This document shows positions 45,111 through 53,455 of a DNA stretch of 64,000 bases, one piece after another (positions within the stretch are counted from its first letter, which is position 1; every line of letters begins with the position of its first letter). The stretch lies in NCBI RefSeq assembly GCF_016907835.1, contig NZ_JAFBCT010000001.1, positions 2,418,001 to 2,482,000 on the forward strand, in the 5' to 3' direction. Position numbers and translations under genes: made by a program. This DNA comes from Agromyces cerinus. Its GTDB lineage: Bacteria; Actinomycetota; Actinomycetes; Actinomycetales; Microbacteriaceae. The notes beneath the pieces were generated by a model. The model was not told the DNA's origin. It saw only the letters and a program-made list of their open reading frames with translations, and did not search any database.

Positions 45111-45851
45111 TCAGAATCCGGCGCCGAGGGTGTTGACGTAGATCCACGGCAACCGGTCCATCATGAGGCGGTGGCGATTGCCGTCGGCATCGGGCCCGTC
45201 GTCGGGCACCGAGGGGTCGCGCGCCTCGCGCTTGTGCTCGGCGACGTACTCGTCGTCCTCCTGCCAGAGGATCATGTGGTCCTCGTCGACGACCTTCCCG
45301 ACGAACGGCTTCACCTCGCCGCTGCGGAGGTCGGCGAGCGCCTCGTCCACGGATGCCGCATGCGACAGTCCGTGCAAGGTCACCCACGTCGGTGGCCAGA
45401 GCGTCATGCTGCCGGCGGTGTGCCGGTCGAGCGCGTCCGCGGGGCGCAGCCACGCTGCCTCGGCGACCTCGTCGGGCGCGAGCCGCAACTCGCCATCGGG
45501 CACGCGCACGGCGAAGAACGTCGTGGTGAGCCGCTTCGGAGCGTTCTCGGGCGGCGTCCAGTGCGAGAAGGGCACGAGCTCGTCGCCGTCGAGCACGAGC
45601 CCGACCTCTTCGAAGGTCTCGCGCACGGCGGCGCGTCGGGCGGCGTCGATGCCGTCGACGGGGTCGCCCGCGGCATCCGCTTCGTCGACCGCGCCGCCCG
45701 GGAAGACCCAGGCGCCGGGGAAGGACCCGCGATCGCGGGGGCGCTCGGCGAGGAGCACCTCGAGACCGCGTTCGCCGTCGCGCAACAGCACGACGGTCGC
45801 TGCCGCACCGGTCGCAGCCGGGTTCGTCAGTGATTCCAGCTCGCTGCTCAT
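45111..45851 (-). CDS. NUDIX hydrolase
   Basis: This 246-residue protein carries a NUDIX box with a longer-than-usual gap: GAWVFPGGAVDEADAAGDPV, then DAARRAAVRETFEEVGLVL, keeping the REx2EE core. The C-terminal half (HTAGSMTLWPPTWVTLHGL) resembles the NUDT19-like group, which hydrolyses CoA-type substrates in other organisms. GTG 45854 and ATG 45851 are adjacent and share a poorly spaced GAGG, so the start is uncertain by one codon. It is the first gene of a pair with the PYROXD2-like oxidoreductase. Confidence 0.88.
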   Translation of the reverse strand: MSSELESLTNPAATGAAATVVLLRDGERGLEVLLAERPRDRGSFPGAWVFPGGAVDEADAAGDPVDGIDAARRAAVRETFEEVGLVLDGDELVPFSHWTPPENAPKRLTTTFFAVRVPDGELRLAPDEVAEAAWLRPADALDRHTAGSMTLWPPTWVTLHGLSHAASVDEALADLRSGEVKPFVGKVVDEDHMILWQEDDEYVAEHKREARDPSVPDDGPDADGNRHRLMMDRLPWIYVNTLGAGF

Positions 45852-45907
45852 CACCTCAGACTATGACCCGGCACGCCGGCGCGCATCGGCGCGGATACAC
45901 TTCCGGC

Positions 45908-46735
45908 ATGGATCAGGCTCCCGCCGTCGGCGATCGCGTGTCGACGTTCGCCCGTCTCGTGCTGGCACCGAACGCCGGGCCGATGACCCTCGACGGCACG
46001 AATTCGTACGTGCTGCGGGCACCGGGTTCCGATGGCGTCGTGGTCGTCGACCCCGGGCCGTCCGCACCGGGGCACCTCGCGACCCTTGCCGCAGCGGGCC
46101 GGGTCGAACTCGTGCTCGTCACGCACCACCATCCCGATCACACCGAGGCGCTCGGCGCGTTCCACGCGATGACGGATGCCCCGGTGCGTGCGATCGACGC
46201 CGCGTTCTGCGTGGCCGGGGCGCCGCTGGTCGACGGCGCGCGGATCCGTGCGGCGGGCCTCGAGATCGACGTGATCGCGACCCCCGGGCACACGGCGGAC
46301 TCGGTGTGCTTCTCGCTGCCCGGCGACCGGCTCGTCGGCGCCCACGACGGCGACGGCGACGGCGCCCACGGCAGCGTGCTCACGGGCGACACGATCCTCG
46401 GGCGCGGCACGACGATCATCGCCGACCCCGACGGCGCCCTCGGCCCGTACCTCGACTCGCTCGAATCACTGCGCGCCCTCGGCACGCCCGGGCCGGTCGG
46501 TGTGCTGCCCGGCCACGGCCCGGTGCTGCCTGACCTCGCGGCGATCTGCCGCGCGTACCTCGCACATCGCGCCGAGCGCCTCGACCAGGTGCGGGCGGCG
46601 TTGCATGAGCTCGGCGCGGACGCCGGGACCGGTGCGGTCACCGACCTGGTCTACGCCGACACGGATGCCTCGGTGCGCAGTGCAGCCGAGGCATCCGTTC
46701 GAGCACAGCTGGCCTACCTGCGCAGCGTCGGCTGA
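45908..46735 (+). CDS. MBL-fold metallo-hydrolase (LACTB2-like)
   Basis: This 275-residue protein has the metallo-beta-lactamase metal motif THHHPDHTEALG, then IATPGHTADSV, VLTGDTILGRG and VLPGHGPVLPD, giving a full two-metal site. The C-terminal helical domain (AYLAHRAERLDQVRAAL) is typical of the LACTB2 group, which includes RNases and thioesterases. The substrate is unknown. The start is ATG 45908, six bases after a TACACT -10 box (leaderless). It is divergent from the NUDIX gene with only 56 bases between. Confidence 0.88.
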   Translation: MDQAPAVGDRVSTFARLVLAPNAGPMTLDGTNSYVLRAPGSDGVVVVDPGPSAPGHLATLAAAGRVELVLVTHHHPDHTEALGAFHAMTDAPVRAIDAAFCVAGAPLVDGARIRAAGLEIDVIATPGHTADSVCFSLPGDRLVGAHDGDGDGAHGSVLTGDTILGRGTTIIADPDGALGPYLDSLESLRALGTPGPVGVLPGHGPVLPDLAAICRAYLAHRAERLDQVRAALHELGADAGTGAVTDLVYADTDASVRSAAEASVRAQLAYLRSVG

Positions 46736-46757
46736 CGCAGGAGACCGTCAGGCGGGG

Positions 46758-47330
46758 TTACGCGACGAGCGCGATGCCGGCGTCCCAGCCGACCTTCTCC
46801 TGCACGGCGAGGGTGAGCTGCAGGAAGCCGACGGCCTCGAGCTCGCGGGCACGCGAGAGTCGGCCGGCGTCGACGGCGTTCACGCCGCCCGCACGCACGA
46901 CCTCGGCGAGGGCGAGCTTCGCGTCGTCGTCGTCACCGGCGATGAGCACGGTGGTGGGGTTCGCACCGACCGTCTTCGCGGCGAGCGTGGCGGCGAAGTT
47001 CGTGTTGAAGGCCTTCAGGACCTTCGCGTCGGGCAGGGCAGCGGCGAGCTCGCTCGCACGCGAGCCGTCGGCCGGCACGACGAGGGAGTCGAAGGTCGAG
47101 AAGTCGAGCGGGTTCGTGATGTCGACGACGACCTTGCCGGCGAGCTCGCCGCCGCGCGCGGCGACGATCTCGTCGATCGCGAAGTGCGGCACGGCGAGCA
47201 CGACGATGTCGCCCGTGATCTGCTGGGCGGTGTCACGCCCGATGAACTCGACGGTGTTGCCGCCTGCGGCCACGATGCCGCCGATCGCGGTGCCCATGTT
47301 GCCGTTTCCGATGATGCTGACGGTCGTCAT
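46758..47330 (-). CDS. NADPH:F420 reductase-like NAD(P)-binding protein
   Basis: This 190-residue protein is a single Rossmann domain (VSIIGNGNMGTAIGGIVAAGG at the start; VVDITNPLDFSTFD; VLKAFNTNF) like F420-dependent NADP oxidoreductases and YqcI-type relatives. The conserved KAFNT turn is intact. Whether it uses F420 is not certain, since some members reduce other compounds. The gene is divergent from a MarR regulator and has matching palindromes in the promoter gap, so it is probably that regulator's target. ATG 47330 gives the Rossmann motif at the N-terminus. Confidence 0.85.
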   Translation of the reverse strand: MTTVSIIGNGNMGTAIGGIVAAGGNTVEFIGRDTAQQITGDIVVLAVPHFAIDEIVAARGGELAGKVVVDITNPLDFSTFDSLVVPADGSRASELAAALPDAKVLKAFNTNFAATLAAKTVGANPTTVLIAGDDDDAKLALAEVVRAGGVNAVDAGRLSRARELEAVGFLQLTLAVQEKVGWDAGIALVA

Positions 47331-47363
47331 GTCTTTCCTCCCCGCGCCGTTCGACGCGATTAC

Positions 47364-47410
47364 TTGTATCGACAACCAACACTGTACGCGCATTCAGTTG
47401 TCGCGTCAAC
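47364..47410. promoter_or_regulatory. Paired MarR-type operators between the reductase and marR
   Basis: Site A is TTGT-ATCG-ACAA (47364-47375), a perfect palindrome. Site B is TTGT-CGCG-TCAA (47398-47409), also readable as GTTG-N6-CAAC. Site B lies just before the TAGACT -10 box of marR (47419-47424), and site A is close to the reductase start. MarR repressors commonly bind such sites in shared promoters. Confidence 0.65.
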
Positions 47411-47431
47411 CAATGCGGTAGACTCTCAGGC

Positions 47432-47953
47432 ATGACGGATGACACGCGGTGGCTGGCGCCCGAGGAATCAGCCGCCTGGGTGCGCCTCGTGGCCCTCGCC
47501 GAGCTGCTGCCCGGCGCCCTCGACGCGCAGTTGCTGCGCGACGCCGGACTCACGCACTTCGAGTACGGCGCGCTCATGGCGCTCGGCGCTGCACCCTCGC
47601 GCACCATGCGCATGACCGAGCTGGCGTCGCGCACGAACGCGACGCTCCCCCGGCTCTCGCATGTCGCGAAGCGCCTCGAGGAGCGCGGGCTCATCGAACG
47701 GCTCCCCTGCCCTGAAGACCGCCGCGCCACGAACGCGACCATCACCGACGCAGGCCTCGCCCTCATCTCCGAAGCAGCCCCCGGCCACGTCGAGACGGTG
47801 CGCGCGAACGTGCTCGACGCCCTCGCGCCGGAGCAACTCGAACAGCTCTACGTGATCGCGGGCGCGGTGCTCGCGCGGCTCGACCCCGAGGCACGCCTCT
47901 CAGCCACGTCGTGCCAGTTCAGCGAGGGCCCCGTCGACCACGTCGTGGCCTGA
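47432..47953 (+). CDS. MarR-family repressor
   Basis: This 173-residue protein has the MarR winged helix: LTHFEYGALMALGAAPSRTMRMTELASRTNATLPRLSHVAKRLEERGLIERLPCPEDRRATNATITDAG spans about 40-110 and carries the conserved wing DRRA. The ends form the dimer domain. It has two Cys residues (in LPCPEDRR and TSCQF), so thiol or oxidant sensing is possible but untested. The ATG follows TAGACT by seven bases, with no ribosome-binding site. It probably represses itself and the divergent reductase. Confidence 0.9.
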   Translation: MTDDTRWLAPEESAAWVRLVALAELLPGALDAQLLRDAGLTHFEYGALMALGAAPSRTMRMTELASRTNATLPRLSHVAKRLEERGLIERLPCPEDRRATNATITDAGLALISEAAPGHVETVRANVLDALAPEQLEQLYVIAGAVLARLDPEARLSATSCQFSEGPVDHVVA

Positions 47954-47991
47954 CGCCTTCAGGCGTCGACCCGGTAGGGGCCATCCAGCGG

Positions 47992-48022
47992 GAATCGGAC
48001 CTCGTCGCGCGAGGTCCGATTC
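47992..48022 (+). terminator. Hairpin after the MarR gene
   Basis: GAATCGGACCTCG (47992-48004) pairs perfectly with CGAGGTCCGATTC (48010-48022) across a five-base loop, 39 bases after the marR stop. There is no T-run, but the 13-bp stem fits a transcription end before the SDR gene. Confidence 0.6.
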
Positions 48023-48109
48023 ACGCCAGAACGCCGTCGTCGATGCGAGCAGGATCGGAAGCACGACTCGACCCGGCACCTCAGCCGGCCAGGAAGGACG
48101 TGCCCATCC

Positions 48110-48847
48110 ATGAGCACCATCGCATTGGTCACCGGCGCGAATCGCGGACTCGGTTTCGCGACCGCGACCGCCCTCGCACGCACCGGCGCCACCGTCATCA
48201 TCGCCGGTCGCGACCTCGAGGCGGTCAGCGCGGCAGCCGATGACCTGATCGCACAGGGCCTCAGCGCGGAGCCGCTGGAGCTCGACGTCTCCTCATCCGC
48301 GAGCGCGACCGCGGCCGCCGAGCAGATCGGTGCCCGGCACGGGCGTCTCGACATCCTGGTGAACAACGCCGGCATCCTGCCGGAGGCCAGCGTCCAGACC
48401 GAGCACGAATTCGTCGACCTCGGGGCATTCGCACGCACCTTCGAGACGAACGTGCTCGGCGTGGCGACGGTGACCGAGAAGTTCCTGCCCCTGCTTCGCC
48501 GCAGCCGCGCCGGTCGCATCGTCAACGTCTCATCGACCATGGGGTCGCTGAGCGATCAGGCCGACGAGAGCTCGCCGTTCTATTCGAGCGTCGTGCCCGC
48601 CTATCAGGCGTCGAAGGCTGCGGTGAACAGCATGACGATCGGACTGAGCAAGAAGTTCGCCGGCACGCCGCTCAAGGTGACTTCGGTGTGCCCGGGATGG
48701 GTGCAGACCGATCTCGCGCCCGGAAACCGCGAGCACGCGCCGACGACCGCCGACGAGGCGGCGCGCGTCGTCGTCACGGCGGCGACGCTGCCGGAGCATG
48801 CCGCATCGGGCACGTTCATCGACAGCGCAGGGCCGGTCGCGTGGTGA
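48110..48847 (+). CDS. Short-chain dehydrogenase/reductase (carbonyl-reductase-like)
   Basis: This 245-residue classical SDR has the cofactor motif TGANRGLGFATATAL, NNAG (LVNNAGILPEAS), the catalytic Ser in NVSSTMGS and YxxxK in YQASKAAVNS. The N-terminus and overall shape resemble carbonyl-reductase-type NADPH SDRs. The substrate is unknown. It is the last gene before a convergent DUF1540 gene, three bases away. Upstream is 156 bases holding the marR terminator and presumably its own promoter. Confidence 0.9.
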   Translation: MSTIALVTGANRGLGFATATALARTGATVIIAGRDLEAVSAAADDLIAQGLSAEPLELDVSSSASATAAAEQIGARHGRLDILVNNAGILPEASVQTEHEFVDLGAFARTFETNVLGVATVTEKFLPLLRRSRAGRIVNVSSTMGSLSDQADESSPFYSSVVPAYQASKAAVNSMTIGLSKKFAGTPLKVTSVCPGWVQTDLAPGNREHAPTTADEAARVVVTAATLPEHAASGTFIDSAGPVAW

Positions 48848-48850
48848 GGG

Positions 48851-49156
48851 TCAGCGCGGGTCGTAGGTGAGGCAGTCGGCGTCGTCGGTCGACCCCGCGC
48901 CGATGCGCACCGAGGCGGCCGTGCACTCGAGCGACTCGTTGTGCACGCACTCCGCCCGCTGACACGCCCCGACGTGCGTGATCACCTTGTCGAGGCCGCC
49001 CTTCTTGCCGAGCGGGATGAAGGTCGCGCACTCCGCATCCCCGACCGACCCGCCGATCGTCACGGCGGCGGCATGGCAATGCGAATGATCGTTGTAGGAG
49101 CATCCGGCCACCGAGCATTCGGCGACGGCGGGCAGTTCGTCGAGCGTCATGCTCAT
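48851..49156 (-). CDS. DUF1540 cysteine-rich protein, two repeats
   Basis: This 101-residue protein has two tandem copies of a roughly 45-residue Cys-rich unit: AECSVAGCSYNDHSHCHAAA...DAECATF and GACQRAECVHNESLECTAAS...DADCLTY. Each has four cysteines, the DUF1540 pattern, probably a metal-binding domain of unknown role. ATG 49156 follows GGGAGG by five bases. Frames continuing upstream have no family match. Confidence 0.85.
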   Translation of the reverse strand: MSMTLDELPAVAECSVAGCSYNDHSHCHAAAVTIGGSVGDAECATFIPLGKKGGLDKVITHVGACQRAECVHNESLECTAASVRIGAGSTDDADCLTYDPR

Positions 49157-49312
49157 GGTGACCTCCCAGTGCGGTGTACGACCGTTCGATACGGCGATGG
49201 TACGCCCGGGAGGGTCGAAGACGCAGCAGCGAATGGACGATTTTCCGCAGATCAACGCCGTTTTCTTCTGAGGTGAGCCTTACCTCATCGGTCACGACGG
49301 CGCATGAACGGC

Positions 49313-50257
49313 TCAGCGCGTGACGGTGCCCATGCGGCTCGCGAGGGGCTTCAGCACGGCCGGCCGCACGGCGAACCAGGCGCCGATCATGACCGCGAGC
49401 GACACCGCGAAGATCGCGAAGCCGAGCCACGACGCACCGTCGCGGCTTGCGAACATCGCGTCGAGGTTGCGCAGCGCACCCGTCGCGAACACGAGGGTGA
49501 CGTGCACGATCACGAACGCCACGAACACGAGCATCACCGGGTAGTGCACGGCCTTCGCGAGCTTCGCCGGGTAGGCGCGGTTCAGCCGCTCGGCCCGCTG
49601 CGGCCAGACCGACGAGAGCCGGAGGCCCGTGAGCACCGCGAGCGGAGCCACCACGAACACGATCGCGAAGTAGCTGAGCACCTGCAGGCTGTTGTAGTTC
49701 ACCCAGGCGTGCTCGACCGGCCAGTCGAGCGAGGCGTACTGCAGCGCCGCAGAAACGGCGTTCGGCCAGATGTCGGCGCTCGTCGGCACGATGCGCATCC
49801 ACTGCCCGGTGACGAAGAGCAGCACGATGAACACGATGCCGTTCGCGACCCAGAGCGCGTCGACGGTGTAGTGGAGCCAGAGGTGGATGCTGACCTTCCA
49901 CGGCGGGTTCCTGGTGCGGATGAGCCCCTCGTTGTTCCGCACCCAGCGGGCCGGCGGGCGTCCGCCCTTGCGCAGCAGCAGCCCCGAGCGCACGAGAAGC
50001 ACGAGGAAGAAGGCGTTCAGGAAGTGCTGCCAGCCGAGCCAGGCGGGAATGCCGACCGGTGCCCCCTCGGGCAACGGCGTCGTACCGGGATACCTGGCGA
50101 TGAAGTCCTGCACCGCGGGCTGGGCGCGCAACCAGATCGCGGCGAGCACGACCCCGGCGAGGAGCACGACCCCGGCGACCACGGCCAGCGCGACCGGCAG
50201 CCACCTGATGCGTCGACGAGTCGCGTGATGCGCGGTCGGGTCGGTGAGGCGGGTCAC
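49313..50257 (-). CDS. Cytochrome b/b6-type integral membrane protein
   Basis: This 314-residue protein has an N-terminal membrane segment and about four to five further helices. Candidate haem-ligand His residues occur in LGWQHFLNAFF, KVSIHLWLHYTVDALW and AVHYPVMLVFVAFVIVHVTLVF. The arrangement resembles the cytochrome b subunits of thiosulfate or formate reductases and the DUF4405/cytb561-like group. No catalytic partner subunit is adjacent, so the electron donor and acceptor are unknown. Confidence 0.75.
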   Translation of the reverse strand: MTRLTDPTAHHATRRRIRWLPVALAVVAGVVLLAGVVLAAIWLRAQPAVQDFIARYPGTTPLPEGAPVGIPAWLGWQHFLNAFFLVLLVRSGLLLRKGGRPPARWVRNNEGLIRTRNPPWKVSIHLWLHYTVDALWVANGIVFIVLLFVTGQWMRIVPTSADIWPNAVSAALQYASLDWPVEHAWVNYNSLQVLSYFAIVFVVAPLAVLTGLRLSSVWPQRAERLNRAYPAKLAKAVHYPVMLVFVAFVIVHVTLVFATGALRNLDAMFASRDGASWLGFAIFAVSLAVMIGAWFAVRPAVLKPLASRMGTVTR

Positions 50258-50350
50258 CGGAATATTTTGGCATGACCGTCCGAGCGCCCGCCGGGGGCGA
50301 CGACCCGAAAGGTCACGGATGCCGCGGCGCCCGTTGCCCGCGGCGATCCG

Positions 50351-50395
50351 CTCACGGCAGAGCTGCTCACGGCAGCACTGCTCTCAGCGGCATCC
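50351..50395. repeat. Three 15-bp tandem repeats in the clpP promoter region
   Basis: CTCACGGCAGAGCTG, CTCACGGCAGCACTG and CTCTCAGCGGCATCC follow each other without gaps; the first two match at 13 of 15 positions and the third is degenerate. They end 36 bases before the first ClpP start. Such arrays often bind a transcription factor, and the nearby ClgR/PopR-like regulator is an obvious candidate. Confidence 0.6.
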
Positions 50396-50431
50396 GCCCC
50401 ACGCCGCAGCGCCAGCACGCACGCTGGGGTC

Positions 50432-51073
50432 ATGAGCGAACACGACTCCCCACCGATCCACCCGATCGACGCCGAGCTCACGAGGCGACTCTTCCACGAG
50501 CGCATCATCGTGCTCGGCGACGAACTCGACCAGCAGGGCGGCAACCGGCTCTGCGCGCAGCTCGTCACCCTCGCGGCCGACGACCCGCGCCGCGACATCC
50601 GCTTCTGGATCAACTCACCCGGCGGCTCGGTGTCGGCGATGCTCGCGATCGCCGACGTCATGCGCTCGATCCCGAACGACGTGTCGACGATCGCCGTCGG
50701 CATCGCGGCGAGTGCGGGCCAGTTCCTGCTCTCGGCGGGCTCGAGGGGCAAGCGGTTCGCGCTGCCGCACTCGCGCATCCTCATGCACCAGGGCTCGGCC
50801 GGCATCGGCGGCACCGCGGTCGACATCGAGCTGCAGGCCGACGACCTGCGTTACACCCGCGACACGGTGCTCGGCATCACCGCCGAGAACACCGGCCAGC
50901 CCATCGAGCGCATCGCCGAGGACTCGCTGCGCGACCGCTGGTACTCCGCGACCGAGGCCGTGGACTACGGCTTCATCGACCGCATCGCCGACGGCTTCGG
51001 CGAGATGTTCCCCGGGGGCGACCGGCCCCAGGTGGGACTGCAGGCCCGCACCGGAACAGGAGCCACGTCATGA
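50432..51073 (+). CDS. clpP: ATP-dependent Clp protease proteolytic subunit, first of a pair
   Basis: This 213-residue ClpP has a complete Ser-His-Asp triad: S94 (GIAASAGQFLL), H119 (ILMHQGS) and D168 (RDRWYSATEAVDYG). The oxyanion-side NSPGGSV is intact. ClpP rings degrade proteins fed by a Clp ATPase; none lies in the window. A C-terminal extension of about 20 residues (GGDRPQVGLQARTGTGATS) is unlike short ClpPs. Its stop overlaps the next clpP start (ATGA), so the two subunits are made together and probably form a mixed ring, as with ClpP1P2 and ClpP3P4 in other Actinobacteria. Confidence 0.94.
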   Translation: MSEHDSPPIHPIDAELTRRLFHERIIVLGDELDQQGGNRLCAQLVTLAADDPRRDIRFWINSPGGSVSAMLAIADVMRSIPNDVSTIAVGIAASAGQFLLSAGSRGKRFALPHSRILMHQGSAGIGGTAVDIELQADDLRYTRDTVLGITAENTGQPIERIAEDSLRDRWYSATEAVDYGFIDRIADGFGEMFPGGDRPQVGLQARTGTGATS

Positions 51074-51693
51074 CGAGCTACACGATCCCCTACGTCGTCG
51101 AGAAGCGCGGCAACAGCGAGCGCTCGCTCGACGTCTACAGCCGGCTGCTCTCGGAGCGCATCGTCTACCTCGGCACCGAGATCGACGACGGCGTCGCCAA
51201 CGTGCTCATCGCGCAGTTCCTGCACCTCGCCTCCGAGTCGAGCGAGACGCCGATCAGCCTCTACCTGAACTCCCCCGGCGGTTCGCCCGGCGCGGCGCTC
51301 GCGGTCTACGACACCATGCAGCACATCAGGCCGGATGTCGCGACGACGTGCGTCGGCCAGGCGGGCGGGCCGGCCGCGGTGCTCCTGGCCGGCGGCGCGA
51401 AGGGCATGCGGGCGATCCTGCCGCACGGCCGCGTCGTGCTGCACCAGCCGTCGACGCAGGGGCGCGGCACGATCCCCGACCTGATCCTGCACGCCGACGA
51501 GGTCGTCCGGGTTCGCGCCGAACTCGAGGCCGCCCTCGCCGCCGACACCGGACGCGACGCGATGACCCTGCGGCACGACACCGATCGCGACCTCATCCTG
51601 CCCGCTGCGGCCGCCGTGGAGTACGGCCTCGCCGATCACGTGCTGACGGCGCAGGTCGAGGTGGCGGCCGGCGCCTACGCCGCCAGCAGGTAG
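51070..51693 (+). CDS. ClpP-like subunit lacking the catalytic serine
   Basis: This 207-residue protein is a clear ClpP homologue: SRLLSERIVYLGTEIDDGVAN, LNSPGGSPGAALAVYD, LHQPSTQG with H125, and DRDLILPAAAAVEYGLADHV with D174. The active-site loop reads CVGQAGGPAAVLLAGG instead of CxGQAASxxxxLL, so the catalytic Ser is replaced by G100 followed by Pro101. It should not cleave by the normal mechanism and may be structural or regulatory, like the inactive ClpR subunits of cyanobacteria and plastids. The rest of the fold is well kept, arguing against a pseudogene. It ends inside the last 19 bases of the convergent XRE gene. Confidence 0.92.
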   Translation: MTSYTIPYVVEKRGNSERSLDVYSRLLSERIVYLGTEIDDGVANVLIAQFLHLASESSETPISLYLNSPGGSPGAALAVYDTMQHIRPDVATTCVGQAGGPAAVLLAGGAKGMRAILPHGRVVLHQPSTQGRGTIPDLILHADEVVRVRAELEAALAADTGRDAMTLRHDTDRDLILPAAAAVEYGLADHVLTAQVEVAAGAYAASR

Positions 51694-52142
51694 GCCGACG
51701 GTGCGGCGGGCGCGACCGCGAGTGGATGCTCCGGGCCGAGGTCGACGAGCGCGCCCGCGTCGGCGCGGAACGCGAACGACGTCTCGATGCGCAGCAGCTC
51801 GCGACGCTCCGCCTCCCGCCGATCGGTCTCCCGGCGTTCTCCGAGCAGGGAGCCGACGCGCTCGACGACATCGACGAGGTCGAGCCCGAGCGCCTCGGCG
51901 ACCGAGCCGAGCACCTCCGAGGAGGGCTCCTTGCGACCGCGTTCGATCTCGGAGAGGTACTGCGGCGAGACGCCCGCCGCGGCGGCGACCTCGGTCAGGA
52001 TCCGCTCCTGCTCGAGCCGTTCACCCCGCAGCACCTCGCCGAGTGCGTGCCGCCAGAGCGGCTTCGCGGCACCTCGACCGGGGGCGCTCGGCTGCGACGC
52101 CTGCGAACCCGTGACCCGTGTGAACTCGACGACCTTGCCCAT
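51675..52142 (-). CDS. ClgR/PopR-like XRE-family regulator with C-terminal LAA
   Basis: This 155-residue protein has one HTH_3 domain (GEVLRGERLEQERILTEVAAAAGVSPQYLSEIERGRKEPSSEVLG, about 37-82). The YLSEIERGRKEPSSEVL stretch is the hallmark of ClgR/PopR activators of actinobacterial clp genes. The variable C-terminal half ends SAYLLAA. In Streptomyces, PopR is degraded by ClpP and its final alanines are needed, so this end looks like a degron of the same sort. It lies tail-to-tail with the ClpP pair, overlapping by 19 bases, and probably controls it in a feedback loop. Confidence 0.85.
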   Translation of the reverse strand: MGKVVEFTRVTGSQASQPSAPGRGAAKPLWRHALGEVLRGERLEQERILTEVAAAAGVSPQYLSEIERGRKEPSSEVLGSVAEALGLDLVDVVERVGSLLGERRETDRREAERRELLRIETSFAFRADAGALVDLGPEHPLAVAPAAPSAYLLAA

Positions 52143-52213
52143 GCCGAGAGGCTAGCCGCGGCATCCGCTCGCCGGCAGCTCGATCCGCTCAGAGCAGAAC
52201 TGGGCGCCCTCGA

Positions 52214-52414
<201 letters not shown>

Positions 52415-52557
52415 CATTCCTCCGAGGTTCGATCGGCTCCAGCGTGCGCGTCGGACGCGGGATCCGTCAACGGCTTGACTCGACCGCATTCCGCGCCGAT
52501 CGCTGGCGGTCGGAGGCACCCGCGTGCAGAATGAAGCCACTGACACGGAGGTGGGCG

Positions 52558-52668
52558 ATGTCGACGGAAACGGTGATCTGGTCGATTCTCGGAACGTTCA
52601 TTGCGGTCGGAGGCCTGCTGGGTCTCGCAGCGCTCTGGTCCCTCGTTCGACGACCGCGCGAGCACTGA
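52558..52668 (+). CDS. Single-pass membrane microprotein
   Basis: This 36-residue ORF encodes STETVIWSILGTFIAVGGLL followed by GLAALWSLVRRPREH: one membrane helix with a short, basic, presumably cytoplasmic tail. A perfect GGAGG lies seven bases before the ATG, which is the main support. The function is unknown; it is too short for domain search. Confidence 0.55.
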   Translation: MSTETVIWSILGTFIAVGGLLGLAALWSLVRRPREH

Positions 52669-52742
52669 CCGCTCGGGCATTCGTGCTCCCGTTCGAGCTG
52701 CTCCGCTCAGCCGAGCTGCGCGCGTCGACTGGGCCGCTCCGG

Positions 52743-53381
52743 TCAGCCGAGCGCTTCGGCGATCGGCGTGCTGCCGGCGTTGAAACGGATGGTTCGACGC
52801 ACCGTCGAGTCACGGTGCACCGCTTCGGCGGCGACGGCCGCGACATCCGCTCGATCGACCGTGCCGCTGCTGGGTACCCCGACGTCGATGTGTCCGGTGC
52901 CCTCGCCGTCGGTGAGCGTGCTCGGGCCGAGGATGGTCCAGTCGAGCGTCGTGCCCGCGAGGTGCTCGTCGGCGGCCGCCTTCGCCTCCGCGTAGGCGCG
53001 GAAGCTGTTGCCCTCGGGCACGCTGTGGTCGGGCGAGCCGAAATACGACACCATCACGTACCGGGTGACGCCCGAGCTCTCGGCGGCCACCATCGACCGG
53101 ATCGCCGCGTCACGGTCGACGGCGTAGGTGCGCGCGGGGTCGCCGCCGCCGGCTCCCGCCGTCCAGACCACGACGTCGTGGCCGTGCACGATCTCGGCGA
53201 GATCGTCGACGTCGAGCCGCTCGATGTCGGCGACGACGGGGCGTGCGCCCGCCGCAGCCACGTCGGCTGCGTGGTCGGGGTTGCGGATGATCGCGTCGAC
53301 CTCGTCGCCGCGATCGGCGAGCAGCCGTTCGAGCTTGAGGGCGATCTTCCCGTGGCCCCCGATGATCACGATGCGTGCCAT
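52743..53381 (-). CDS. NAD(P)H-binding SDR-like protein (atypical SDR)
   Basis: This 212-residue protein begins ARIVIIGGHGKIALKLERLL, the nucleotide-binding motif of NAD(P)H-binding atypical SDRs such as YwnB/YtfG relatives. Further signatures are VVVWTAGAGGGDPARTYAVDRDAAIRSM and YVMVSYFG, with no full YxxxK active site. The function may be redox or quinone related. A short gap separates it from the convergent 36-residue gene and from a divergent NUDIX gene. Confidence 0.85.
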   Translation of the reverse strand: MARIVIIGGHGKIALKLERLLADRGDEVDAIIRNPDHAADVAAAGARPVVADIERLDVDDLAEIVHGHDVVVWTAGAGGGDPARTYAVDRDAAIRSMVAAESSGVTRYVMVSYFGSPDHSVPEGNSFRAYAEAKAAADEHLAGTTLDWTILGPSTLTDGEGTGHIDVGVPSSGTVDRADVAAVAAEAVHRDSTVRRTIRFNAGSTPIAEALG

Positions 53382-53455
53382 GTGCTCCTCCTCCGACCGA
53401 CTCGCCCCACGCTACTCCCGCGTGCGGGGCGCGCGCTCGGGCAGGGCGGTGCGCC

